From assembly GCA_017861475.1 (NCBI GenBank), contig JAGFXV010000104.1, positions 1 to 5,958 on the forward strand: a stretch of DNA of 5,958 bases, read 5' to 3'. Each line of letters starts with the position of its first letter. The first letter of the stretch is position 1. Below, one piece after another: positions 1 to 5,544 of this stretch. Both the position numbers and the translations under genes were made by a program. This DNA is from Bacillota bacterium (GTDB lineage Bacteria > Bacillota > Syntrophomonadia > Syntrophomonadales > Syntrophomonadaceae). The notes under the pieces were generated by a model, which saw only the letters and a program-made list of their open reading frames with translations, ran no database searches and was not told the DNA's origin.

Positions 1-27
1 AGGAAGCCGAAAGGCTTCCTTTTTTTA
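1..27 (+). terminator. Intrinsic terminator of an upstream gene
   Basis: A perfect 8-bp stem (AGGAAGCC, 1-8, with GGCTTCCT, 13-20) is closed by a GAAA tetraloop (9-12) and followed by an unbroken T run through position 27. This is a textbook rho-independent terminator for a + strand gene ending left of the window. It isolates the MOSC-fdhD-nadA run from upstream transcription. The stem could extend left of position 1, which is not visible, so action in the opposite direction cannot be judged. Confidence 0.93.
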
Positions 28-59
28 TTAAAATTTTGACTCCAATTACATAAACGGGA

Positions 60-88
60 TTGATATATTTTATTTTATACTCTATAAT
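60..88 (+). promoter_or_regulatory. Sigma-A-type promoter for the MOSC-fdhD-nadA run
   Basis: The -35 element TTGATA (60-65, five of six consensus bases) is separated by 17 bases from a perfect -10 element TATAAT (83-88). Transcription should begin near 95, giving a leader of roughly 40 bases before the ATG at 138. That is too short for a known class of molybdenum cofactor riboswitch. An AAGGAG ribosome binding site lies at 125-130. The region is AT-rich and directly follows the terminator, so this is the natural start of the transcription unit. A second TTGACT at 36-41 has no well-placed -10 partner. Confidence 0.75.
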
Positions 89-137
89 TTCTATAGGGTT
101 TAAGTATTTTATATTTTAAGATTTAAGGAGTTTAAAA

Positions 138-596
138 ATGGAACATGTAATTGGACAAGTACTCTCTGTTAATGTTTCAGAAAAACGTGGAGAAATCAAA
201 CACAACATTAATGAAGCTTTTATCAAAGAGAATTTTGGTCTGGAAACGGATGCACACAGCGGCGATTGGCATCGCCAGGTAAGCCTCCTCTCCCTCTCCA
301 GTTTTAATAAAATGCGTGATATGGGGGCTATCGGTCTGGAATATGGTGTCTTTGCTGAAAACATTACAGTCGGAGGACTGGATGTTGCGACCCTTCCCTT
401 GCAAACCCAACTAAAGGTCGGTGAAGCCATATTGGAAGTTACTCAGATCGGCAAAGAGTGTCACAACCAGGGTTGTGCCATCAAAAAACAGGTTGGCAGC
501 TGTGTAATGCCGATTGAAGGTATTTTTACAAAAGCTGTGCGTTCAGGCTGGGTCAAAGTTGGCGATCGGGTGGAGATATTGGAAAAAGGCAGGTAG
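138..596 (+). CDS. MOSC domain-containing protein (Moco-associated sulfur handling)
   Basis: This 152-residue protein is a stand-alone MOSC domain. MOSC domains are named for the C-terminal domain of Moco sulfurase and are predicted to bind sulfur or molybdenum cofactor through a conserved cysteine. Seen here are the N-terminal strand IGQVLSVNVSEKRG (5-18), GDWHRQVSLLS (42-52), FAENITVGG (72-80), and the signature VTQIGKECH with C108, followed by C113 and C122 in a GSCVMPIEGIF stretch. The C-terminal VKVGDRVEIL strand (139-148) completes the barrel. No signal peptide or membrane segment is present, so it is likely cytoplasmic. Clostridial relatives are often annotated as molybdenum cofactor biosynthesis proteins, and some are fused to a MogA/MoaB domain; this one is not. 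The start is ATG 138 with AAGGAG 7 bases upstream. The stop is only 8 bases before fdhD, which supports a joint role in preparing Moco for a molybdo- or tungsto-enzyme. Its exact reaction is unknown. Confidence 0.88.
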   Translation: MEHVIGQVLSVNVSEKRGEIKHNINEAFIKENFGLETDAHSGDWHRQVSLLSLSSFNKMRDMGAIGLEYGVFAENITVGGLDVATLPLQTQLKVGEAILEVTQIGKECHNQGCAIKKQVGSCVMPIEGIFTKAVRSGWVKVGDRVEILEKGR

Positions 597-604
597 TTAT
601 TGCG

Positions 605-1396
605 ATGTCTGCAGCAAATATTTTTACCAAATGTGAGGTAACTGCATATAAGGCAGGACAACATACGATTTATGAAGATCGGGTCGTGCTGGAAAGACCT
701 TTGACTCTTTTTTTGAATCATGTAGAACTGGCAACCATGATATGCTCCCCGGGAGGATATGAGGAACTGGGAATCGGGTTCCTGATCAGCGAAGGGATCA
801 TACAAAAACGCACTGATATTACGGCCATCTCCTGTCGGGAAGAAGAGGGCTTGCTCAGAATAGAGACCAGTACCCCCACACCCCAAACCAATAATTTTTT
901 AAGACGACATATGGCCAGTTGTTGCGGCAAAGGCCGGGCTGGCTTATATTTTATAAATGATTTTCGCCAGCTGCAGGCAGTACAATCCAACACGCGGTTC
1001 AGCGCTGAACAATTACTTGGTTTTATGAATTCACTGGAAAATAAATCAGAAGTATTTCGTATGACGGGTGGCGTACACGGAGCAGCATTAGCCGATAACT
1101 CTGGATTGCTGTTTATGTTTGAGGATATTGGACGTCACAATGCAGTTGATAAAGTACTGGGCAAGGCCTTTTTAAATGAACTTGATACCAGTGACAAATG
1201 CCTGCTGCTCAGTGGCCGTATCGCTTCGGAAATTCTGATCAAAGCGGCCCGCAGCAACATTGCTTTTGTTCTGTCGCGTTCAGCCCCTACTGCTTTAACC
1301 ATTGAGCTGGCAGAAGAACTGGAGATTGCAGTAATAGGATTTGCACGAGGCGATCAATTGAATATATATAGTCATCCTGAGAAAGTAATTTTATAA
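605..1396 (+). CDS. fdhD: Formate dehydrogenase accessory sulfurtransferase FdhD
   Basis: FdhD carries persulfide sulfur from the cysteine desulfurase IscS to the bis-MGD cofactor, a step required for active formate dehydrogenase; it acts in the cytoplasm. The 263-residue product has the usual length and family blocks: ERPLTLFLNHVELATMICSPG (30-50), LGIGFLISEGII (55-66), the cysteine loop MASCCGKG (103-110), TGGVHGAAL (154-162), FEDIGRHNAVDKVLG (172-186), LLLSGRIASEI (200-210), RSAPTALTIELAEEL (225-239) and IGFARGDQLNIYS (244-256). The reactive loop shows adjacent cysteines C106-C107, where the Escherichia coli protein has C-x-x-C. The start is ATG 605 behind AAGGCAGG (586-593), which lies inside the end of the MOSC gene, so the two are probably translationally coupled. 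No formate dehydrogenase gene is in the window. iscS, the known sulfur donor in E. coli, lies about 1.5 kb downstream. Confidence 0.95.
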   Translation: MSAANIFTKCEVTAYKAGQHTIYEDRVVLERPLTLFLNHVELATMICSPGGYEELGIGFLISEGIIQKRTDITAISCREEEGLLRIETSTPTPQTNNFLRRHMASCCGKGRAGLYFINDFRQLQAVQSNTRFSAEQLLGFMNSLENKSEVFRMTGGVHGAALADNSGLLFMFEDIGRHNAVDKVLGKAFLNELDTSDKCLLLSGRIASEILIKAARSNIAFVLSRSAPTALTIELAEELEIAVIGFARGDQLNIYSHPEKVIL

Positions 1397-1423
1397 ATGC
1401 CAAAGGAGCGGTAAATGCCATGA
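1394..1423 (+). promoter_or_regulatory. nadA ribosome binding site with an overlapping two-codon ORF
   Basis: Between the fdhD stop (1394-1396) and nadA lies AAAGGAG (1402-1408). Two ATGs follow it. ATG 1415 reads Met-Pro-stop (ATGCCATGA), and its TGA overlaps the nadA ATG at 1420 by two bases. The ribosome binding site is 6 bases from the first ATG and 11 from the second. The nadA frame clearly needs ATG 1420. The mini-ORF could be chance, or could tune nadA initiation by termination-reinitiation. Confidence 0.45.
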
Positions 1424-2340
1424 CCAATCAAGATAAGATCCTGATGGATAAAATAGTACAACTGAAACAAGAAAAATCTGTTTACATCATTGCGCATTAC
1501 TATCAGCGGGCTGAAATTCAGGATATTGCCGATTTTGTAGGAGATTCGTATGCAATGGCGGTCGCTGCCCGGAACTCCCCGCTGGACACAATATTAGTCG
1601 CCGGCGTTGACTTTATGGCGGAATCAGCCGCCATCCTTTGTCCCGGCAAAACCGTATTATCTCCGGAACCCATGGCCACCTGTCCGATGGCCAACAGCAT
1701 TAAAGCAGATGATGTGCTGAAATTCAAAGCCAAATATCCCAACAGCATCATCGTAAGTTATGTCAATACTCCGGCTGAAATTAAAGCGGTCACTGATATT
1801 TGCTGCACTTCTTCCAATGCAGCCAAAATTCTCGAAAAGCTGCCGGAGAATGCACGTATATATTTTATTCCGGATCAGAATTTAGCCATTAATGTATCCA
1901 ATAAATTAGGTCGTATCGTTAATTTCTATGATTCATACTGCCCCATCCATAACGCTTTAACCAAAGCCAGTATGGTAAAACTTAAAGAGCAGCATCCGGA
2001 GGCTGAAGTCCTGGTCCATCCCGAATGCAAGCCTGAAGTTGTTAAACTGGCCGATTATGTCGGCAGTACCGCCGGGATAATAAATTATATCAGTAATTCT
2101 GATCATGACAGTTTTATCATCGCCACGGAGTGTGGAATTTTGCATCCCATTCAGCAGGCAAACCCGGATAAAAAATTGATCCTGGCTTCCGAGGAAATGA
2201 TCTGTCCCAACATGAAGAGCATAACCCTGGATAAGATCCTGTACTCGCTGGAGAATCTGACAACGATCATAACTGTACCGGAGGACATTCGTATTCCGGC
2301 AGCCAGGGCTCTGAAAAAAATGATCGATTACGCTTCCTAG
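1420..2340 (+). CDS. nadA: Quinolinate synthase NadA
   Basis: NadA condenses iminoaspartate with dihydroxyacetone phosphate to make quinolinate, the entry to de novo NAD synthesis, using an oxygen-sensitive [4Fe-4S] cluster. The 306-residue length matches the short NadA form. Visible blocks are IIAHYYQRAEIQDIADFVGDS (23-43, substrate-site H26), VDFMAESA (63-70), ATCPMA (86-91), SYVNTPAEIKA (113-123), PDQNLA (151-156), HPECKPEV (200-207), STAGII (216-221) and ICPNMKSITL (261-270). By comparison with the Thermotoga maritima enzyme, the cluster ligands should be C88, C174 and C262; this form lacks the C-x-x-C-x-x-C motif of E. coli NadA. Around C174 the sequence is DSYCPIH, where a glycine (G-x-C-x-x-H) is more usual. 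No nadB or nadC accompanies it here, so the iminoaspartate source must be encoded elsewhere. Its position just before the isc genes recalls Bacillus, where a NifS-type desulfurase gene adjoins the nad genes and serves NadA. Confidence 0.96.
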   Translation: MTNQDKILMDKIVQLKQEKSVYIIAHYYQRAEIQDIADFVGDSYAMAVAARNSPLDTILVAGVDFMAESAAILCPGKTVLSPEPMATCPMANSIKADDVLKFKAKYPNSIIVSYVNTPAEIKAVTDICCTSSNAAKILEKLPENARIYFIPDQNLAINVSNKLGRIVNFYDSYCPIHNALTKASMVKLKEQHPEAEVLVHPECKPEVVKLADYVGSTAGIINYISNSDHDSFIIATECGILHPIQQANPDKKLILASEEMICPNMKSITLDKILYSLENLTTIITVPEDIRIPAARALKKMIDYAS

Positions 2341-2391
2341 TTTTCAGCAGATTGTGATGTACATGGTTGCATTAATAAAGGAGTGGATTTG

Positions 2392-2841
2392 ATGAAGTTG
2401 TCTACCAAGGGAAGATACGGTTTAAGAGCAATGCTGGATATGGCACAAAATACAGAAGAAGGTCCCATCGCCAGTCATACGATTGCTCAAAGACAGGATA
2501 TATCCGAACGTTATCTGGAACAATTGTTAATCCCTTTAAAACAGGCCGGACTGGTTAAAAGTATACGTGGTTCCCAGGGAGGCTACGTTTTGGGGAGGGC
2601 TCCCAAAGATATTTCTGTCGGCGATATTATCAGGGTCCTGGAAGGCCCTCTGGCTCCGGTCGATTGTGTAAACGAAGTGAATCCCGATGACTGTAAACGC
2701 GCTGATAATTGTGTAACGCGTTTAATATGGGCCAAAGTCCGCGATTCAGTTTCAGATATTTTAGATTCATATTCATTGGAAGATCTGGTAAACGAATCTC
2801 ATAAAATGCCCAAGCCTGTTGCAATTAATTTTGATATCTGA
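2392..2841 (+). CDS. iscR: Rrf2-family Fe-S-type transcriptional regulator (IscR-like)
   Basis: This 149-residue protein is a DNA-binding regulator that probably senses Fe-S cluster status and controls the iscSU genes. The N-terminal winged helix starts MKLSTKGRYGLRAM, with the recognition region ISERYLEQLLIPLKQAGLV (37-55) and the wing SIRGSQGGYVLGR (57-69). Three cysteines follow at C92, C101 and C107, in the place where E. coli IscR binds [2Fe-2S] through C92, C98 and C104. The spacing here is C-x8-C-x5-C rather than C-x5-C-x5-C. These cysteines argue for an Fe-S sensor and against Bacillus-type CymR, which senses cysteine through a partner enzyme and lacks a cluster. The start is ATG 2392, 8 bases after AAAGGAG (2377-2383); a longer frame from GTG 2383 would begin inside that site and is rejected. 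Only 36 bases separate it from iscS, so autoregulation of the whole isc run is likely. Confidence 0.9.
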   Translation: MKLSTKGRYGLRAMLDMAQNTEEGPIASHTIAQRQDISERYLEQLLIPLKQAGLVKSIRGSQGGYVLGRAPKDISVGDIIRVLEGPLAPVDCVNEVNPDDCKRADNCVTRLIWAKVRDSVSDILDSYSLEDLVNESHKMPKPVAINFDI

Positions 2842-2877
2842 TCACCATAAAAAATTATATTTAAGGAGGTGCTTGCT

Positions 2878-4038
2878 GTGACAAGACCCATTTACATGGA
2901 TCACAGCGCAACTACTCCGGTTGATCCGGAGGTTTTCAATGAAATGATACCCTACTTTACCGATAGATTTGGTAATGCATCCAGCATTCATTTATATGGC
3001 CAGGATGCACGCCGGGCAATCGATAAAGCAAGGGCTCAGGTAGCTCATTTGATCAATGCTGCACCACAGGAAATAATTTTTACCAGTGGCGGAACGGAAG
3101 CCGATAATCAGGCTATTGTGTCTTATATGCTGGCTAATCAAAACAAAGGGAACCATTTGATTACTTCAGCCATTGAACATCATGCAGTTCTGGAGACCTG
3201 TGAACATCTGGCCAAACAAGGTTTTGAGCTGACGGTGCTGCCTGTCACTCCGGAAGGGATGGTAGAAGCGGATGTACTGCAGAAAGCGCTCAAGCCTGCC
3301 AGCCGATTGGTTTCCATCATGCATGCCAACAATGAAGTCGGAACCATTCAGGATATCAAGGAGCTGGCCTCCATCAGCCATGCAGCCGGAGCCGTATTCC
3401 ATACCGATGCGGTGCAAAGCATGGGCAAGCTCCCGATCGATGTAAAAGCGATGGGAATCGACATGCTATCCGCATCCAGTCATAAGATATATGGCCCCAA
3501 AGGCGTAGGTTGTCTCTTTATAAGAAAAGGAATAAGACTGCCCAGTCTGCTCCATGGCGGCGGACAGGAAAGGAAACTGCGGGCGGGAACTGAAAATGTA
3601 CCGGCTATCGTTGGTTTCGGCAAAGCTTGCGAACTGGCTGAACAGCACATGGCAGAACGAGCTGAAAAACTCGAAAAGCTTGCCCATCGGCTGCGGGAAG
3701 GAATACTAACAACCATCCCCAATACACGTTTGACCGGTCATCCCAGTCAGCGTTTGCCTGGCAGCGTAAGTGTATGTTTTCAATTTGTAGAAGGTGAATC
3801 AATCCTTTTAATGTTGGACAGTTTTGGTATTATGGCCTCCAGCGGTTCGGCCTGCACCTCAGGTTCGCTGGATCCGTCCCATGTGCTGCTGGCACTGGGC
3901 CTGCCCCACGAAATCGCTCATGGTTCTCTGCGTTTGACCCTGGGCAAGGATAATACGGCTGAAGATGTTGATAAGGTTTTGGAAGTTCTGCCGGGTATCA
4001 TTGCCACCCTGCGGAAAATGTCTCCCTTGTGTAATTAG
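2878..4038 (+). CDS. iscS: Cysteine desulfurase IscS/NifS
   Basis: This PLP enzyme removes sulfur from L-cysteine, forming alanine and an enzyme persulfide that feeds Fe-S assembly and other sulfur acceptors. The 386-residue product begins with the family opening IYMDHSATTPVDPEV. It has TSGGTEADN (69-77), the PLP-stacking H101 in IEHHAVL, HANNEVGTIQ (149-158), HTDAVQS (175-181), the Schiff-base lysine K203 in SASSHKIYGPKG, and the RAGTENVPAIVGF block (235-247). The catalytic cysteine is C326 in ASSGSACTSGSLDPSHVL, whose long mobile loop marks a class I (IscS/NifS) desulfurase rather than SufS. The C-terminus (RKMSPLCN) is shorter than in E. coli IscS, as is usual for clostridial forms. The start is GTG 2878, 7 bases after AAGGAGGT (2863-2870); the in-frame GTG at 2869 lies within that site. 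It precedes iscU by 20 bases. FdhD, NadA and IscU are all plausible clients encoded nearby. Confidence 0.96.
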   Translation: MTRPIYMDHSATTPVDPEVFNEMIPYFTDRFGNASSIHLYGQDARRAIDKARAQVAHLINAAPQEIIFTSGGTEADNQAIVSYMLANQNKGNHLITSAIEHHAVLETCEHLAKQGFELTVLPVTPEGMVEADVLQKALKPASRLVSIMHANNEVGTIQDIKELASISHAAGAVFHTDAVQSMGKLPIDVKAMGIDMLSASSHKIYGPKGVGCLFIRKGIRLPSLLHGGGQERKLRAGTENVPAIVGFGKACELAEQHMAERAEKLEKLAHRLREGILTTIPNTRLTGHPSQRLPGSVSVCFQFVEGESILLMLDSFGIMASSGSACTSGSLDPSHVLLALGLPHEIAHGSLRLTLGKDNTAEDVDKVLEVLPGIIATLRKMSPLCN

Positions 4039-4058
4039 TTTTAAAGGAGGTAAGGAAT

Positions 4059-4442
4059 ATGTACAGTCAAAAAGTTATGGATCATTTTATGAATCCGCGT
4101 AATGTAGGTAAAATCGATCTTGCCAGCGGAGTCGGAGAAGTAGGCAACCCGGTTTGCGGTGATATTATGCATATCGAAATCAAGGTAAACGACGAAGACA
4201 TTATTGAAGATATCAAGTTCAACACTTTTGGATGCGCTGCGGCGATTGCCACCAGCAGCATGGTGACTGAAATGGTAAAAGGCAAAACCCTGGAGGAAGC
4301 TGAGCGGATCACCAATCGGGCTGTAGCTGAAGCACTGGACGGATTGCCGGAAGTTAAAATGCACTGTTCCAATCTGGCCGCCGATGCCTTGCACGAAGCA
4401 ATAAAAGATTATATGGCCAAAAGAGAAACTGCCAGCGCTTAG
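4059..4442 (+). CDS. iscU: Fe-S cluster assembly scaffold IscU (NifU N-terminal type)
   Basis: IscU receives sulfur from IscS and builds a [2Fe-2S] or [4Fe-4S] cluster for transfer to apoproteins. The 127-residue protein has the full set of scaffold residues: C33 in GNPVCGDIM with D35, C59 in FGCAAAIATSSM, and C103 in KMHCSNLAADAL. The N-terminus YSQKVMDHFMNPRNVG is typical. The LPPVK motif that binds the HscA chaperone in proteobacteria reads LPEVK (97-101) here, and no hscA or hscB is present in the window. It is the single-domain form without the NifU C-terminal or ferredoxin-like domains. The start is ATG 4059 with AAAGGAGGT at 4043-4051. It follows iscS closely and surely shares its transcript. 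In many Clostridia the tRNA thiolase mnmA comes next; here metA does. Confidence 0.96.
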   Translation: MYSQKVMDHFMNPRNVGKIDLASGVGEVGNPVCGDIMHIEIKVNDEDIIEDIKFNTFGCAAAIATSSMVTEMVKGKTLEEAERITNRAVAEALDGLPEVKMHCSNLAADALHEAIKDYMAKRETASA

Positions 4443-4465
4443 ATAGTATGTAATTCTAAAAAATT

Positions 4466-4496
4466 GGGGTTATGATCGCGACCCGACCATAACCTT
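4466..4496 (+). terminator. Hairpin after iscU, possible weak terminator or attenuator
   Basis: GGTTATG (4468-4474) pairs perfectly with CATAACC (4488-4494), and two G-U pairs can extend the base to 4466/4496. Inside, after an A-C mismatch, TCG (4476-4478) can pair with CGA (4484-4486) around a 5-base loop. The downstream sequence is T-rich but broken (TTCAATTATTTT), so termination would be partial. It sits 24 bases after the iscU stop and 32 bases before the metA start, a suitable place to separate the isc run from metA or to reduce read-through. Confidence 0.5.
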
Positions 4497-4528
4497 CAAT
4501 TATTTTAATTCGGATGAGGTGTAAAAAG

Positions 4529-5449
4529 ATGCCCATAAAAATACCCGATGACCTGCCCGCAACTGAAGTTTTAAATAATGAAAACATATTTGTCATGCAT
4601 GAAGACCGGGCCAGCCGCCAGGATATCCGGCCGCTGAAAATTGTGATTCTAAATCTAATGCCGGAAAAAATCGTAACCGAGACTCAAATCCTGCGTCTGC
4701 TGGGAAATTCGGCCCTGCAGGTAGATATTTCCCTGTTATATCCCCAAACCCATAGTTCGAAGAATACCTCGGAAGAGCATTTGTTCAAATTTTATAATAC
4801 CTTCGATGAAATCAAGGATGAAAATTTCGATGGCATGATCATCACAGGAGCACCGGTTGAACTGCTCGATTTTGAAGAGATAGGCTACTGGGAGGAATTG
4901 CAGAAAATCATGGACTGGAGCATGCTCCATGTATTTTCCACCTTCCATATCTGTATGGCGGCACAAGCGGGATTGTACCATCATTTTGGCATTCCCAAAT
5001 ATACGCTGGATAAAAAAATGTTTGGCGTTTTTCCTCACACCGTCAATAAAAAGAATGTCCAACTTTTGCGCGGCTTTGATGATGAGTTTCTGGCCCCTCA
5101 CTCACGTCACACCGAAGTACGCAGAGAAGATATCGAAAAGGTGCCGGGGTTGGAAATCCTGGCAGAATCTCCGCAAGCCGGGGTTTATATTATAGCTACT
5201 CAGGACGGACGGCAGATTTTTGTGACCGGCCACTCGGAATATGATCCGCTAAGCTTAAAAAATGAATATGACCGTGATATAAAAAAAGGCCTGGAAATAG
5301 ATATACCGGAAAATTATTTTCCCGGTGATGACCCTAGTAAACCTCCGATTGTCAGGTGGAGGGGGCATGCCAATCTTCTTTTTTCCAACTGGCTGAATTA
5401 TCATGTTTACCAGGAAACCCCCTATGATTTGAACGAACTAAACAAATAA
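4529..5449 (+). CDS. metA: Homoserine O-acyltransferase MetA, probably acetyl-CoA specific
   Basis: MetA acylates L-homoserine, the committed step of methionine synthesis. The 306-residue protein begins with the canonical [11 protein letters not shown] and aligns with E. coli MetA almost without gaps. The catalytic cysteine C142 lies in [20 protein letters not shown]235 and E237 in [11 protein letters not shown], and K47 in [10 protein letters not shown]. Residue 111, known to set the acyl donor, is glutamate ([10 protein letters not shown]), the acetyl-CoA type of Bacillus cereus, rather than the glycine of succinyl-type E. coli MetA. I therefore infer homoserine O-acetyltransferase despite the usual succinyltransferase label. 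M143 after the catalytic cysteine replaces the usual tryptophan. The start is ATG 4529, 7 bases after GAGGTG (4516-4521); an in-frame ATG at 4514 precedes that site and lacks its own. A hairpin separates it from iscU. The 86-base leader gap is too short for a SAM riboswitch or T-box, so methionine control is not visible here. Confidence 0.96.
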   Translation: MPIKIPDDLPATEVLNNENIFVMHEDRASRQDIRPLKIVILNLMPEKIVTETQILRLLGNSALQVDISLLYPQTHSSKNTSEEHLFKFYNTFDEIKDENFDGMIITGAPVELLDFEEIGYWEELQKIMDWSMLHVFSTFHICMAAQAGLYHHFGIPKYTLDKKMFGVFPHTVNKKNVQLLRGFDDEFLAPHSRHTEVRREDIEKVPGLEILAESPQAGVYIIATQDGRQIFVTGHSEYDPLSLKNEYDRDIKKGLEIDIPENYFPGDDPSKPPIVRWRGHANLLFSNWLNYHVYQETPYDLNELNK

Positions 5450-5456
5450 AGCTTTT

Positions 5457-5485
5457 TTGGCTTAAGGCAGTAAATCAGTTATACT
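5457..5485 (+). promoter_or_regulatory. Candidate promoter for the serine acetyltransferase gene
   Basis: TTGGCT (5457-5462, four of six consensus bases) and TATACT (5480-5485, five of six) are 17 bases apart. Transcription would begin near 5492, about 53 bases before the ATG at 5545. An alternative perfect TATAAT at 5500-5505 has no good -35 at 16-18 bases. No convincing terminator follows metA (only a 4-bp AAGC/GCTT stem), so read-through from metA is also possible. Confidence 0.5.
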
Positions 5486-5492
5486 TTATGGA

Positions 5493-5512
5493 AATGTTTT
5501 ATAATGTTTTAT
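5493..5512 (+). repeat. Perfect 10-bp tandem repeat, two copies
   Basis: AATGTTTTAT occurs twice, back to back (5493-5502 and 5503-5512), without mismatch. The unit is about one helical turn long, so a protein binding both copies would contact the same DNA face. A TATAAT (5500-5505) spans the junction. The repeat lies just downstream of the start point predicted from the TTGGCT/TATACT promoter, where a repressor would block transcription. AT-rich DNA makes chance repeats more likely, so a regulatory role is only a possibility. Confidence 0.6.
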
Positions 5513-5544
5513 GTATGAGTATATGATTTACGAGGGAGATAATT

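Noticed and set aside
36..41. TTGACT as a -35 element upstream of the MOSC gene
   Set aside because: No -10-like hexamer lies 16-18 bases downstream; the TTGATA/TATAAT pair at 60-88 is much better.
101..127. Three copies of TTAAG in the MOSC gene leader
   Set aside because: They are unevenly spaced in very AT-rich DNA and the last overlaps the ribosome binding site; chance is the simpler reading.
89..137. Molybdenum cofactor riboswitch before the MOSC gene
   Set aside because: The predicted leader of about 40 bases is too short and AT-rich to hold that structure.
461..886. Minus-strand open frame of 141 codons
   Set aside because: It lies opposite the MOSC and fdhD genes, whose family motifs are clear, and its translation shows no recognisable domain.
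4041..4394. Minus-strand open frame of 117 codons opposite iscU
   Set aside because: iscU is certain from its three ligand cysteines; the antisense frame shows no family motif.
4443..4528. SAM riboswitch or T-box controlling metA
   Set aside because: The 86-base gap is too short, and only one simple hairpin is present; no T-box or SAM core motifs are seen.
4929..5195. Plus-strand open frame of 88 codons inside metA
   Set aside because: It is a shifted frame within a strongly conserved MetA sequence, with no credible ribosome binding site or domain.
5447..5465. Terminator directly after metA
   Set aside because: Only a 4-bp AAGC/GCTT stem with the T run inside its loop can form, with no T tract after it.
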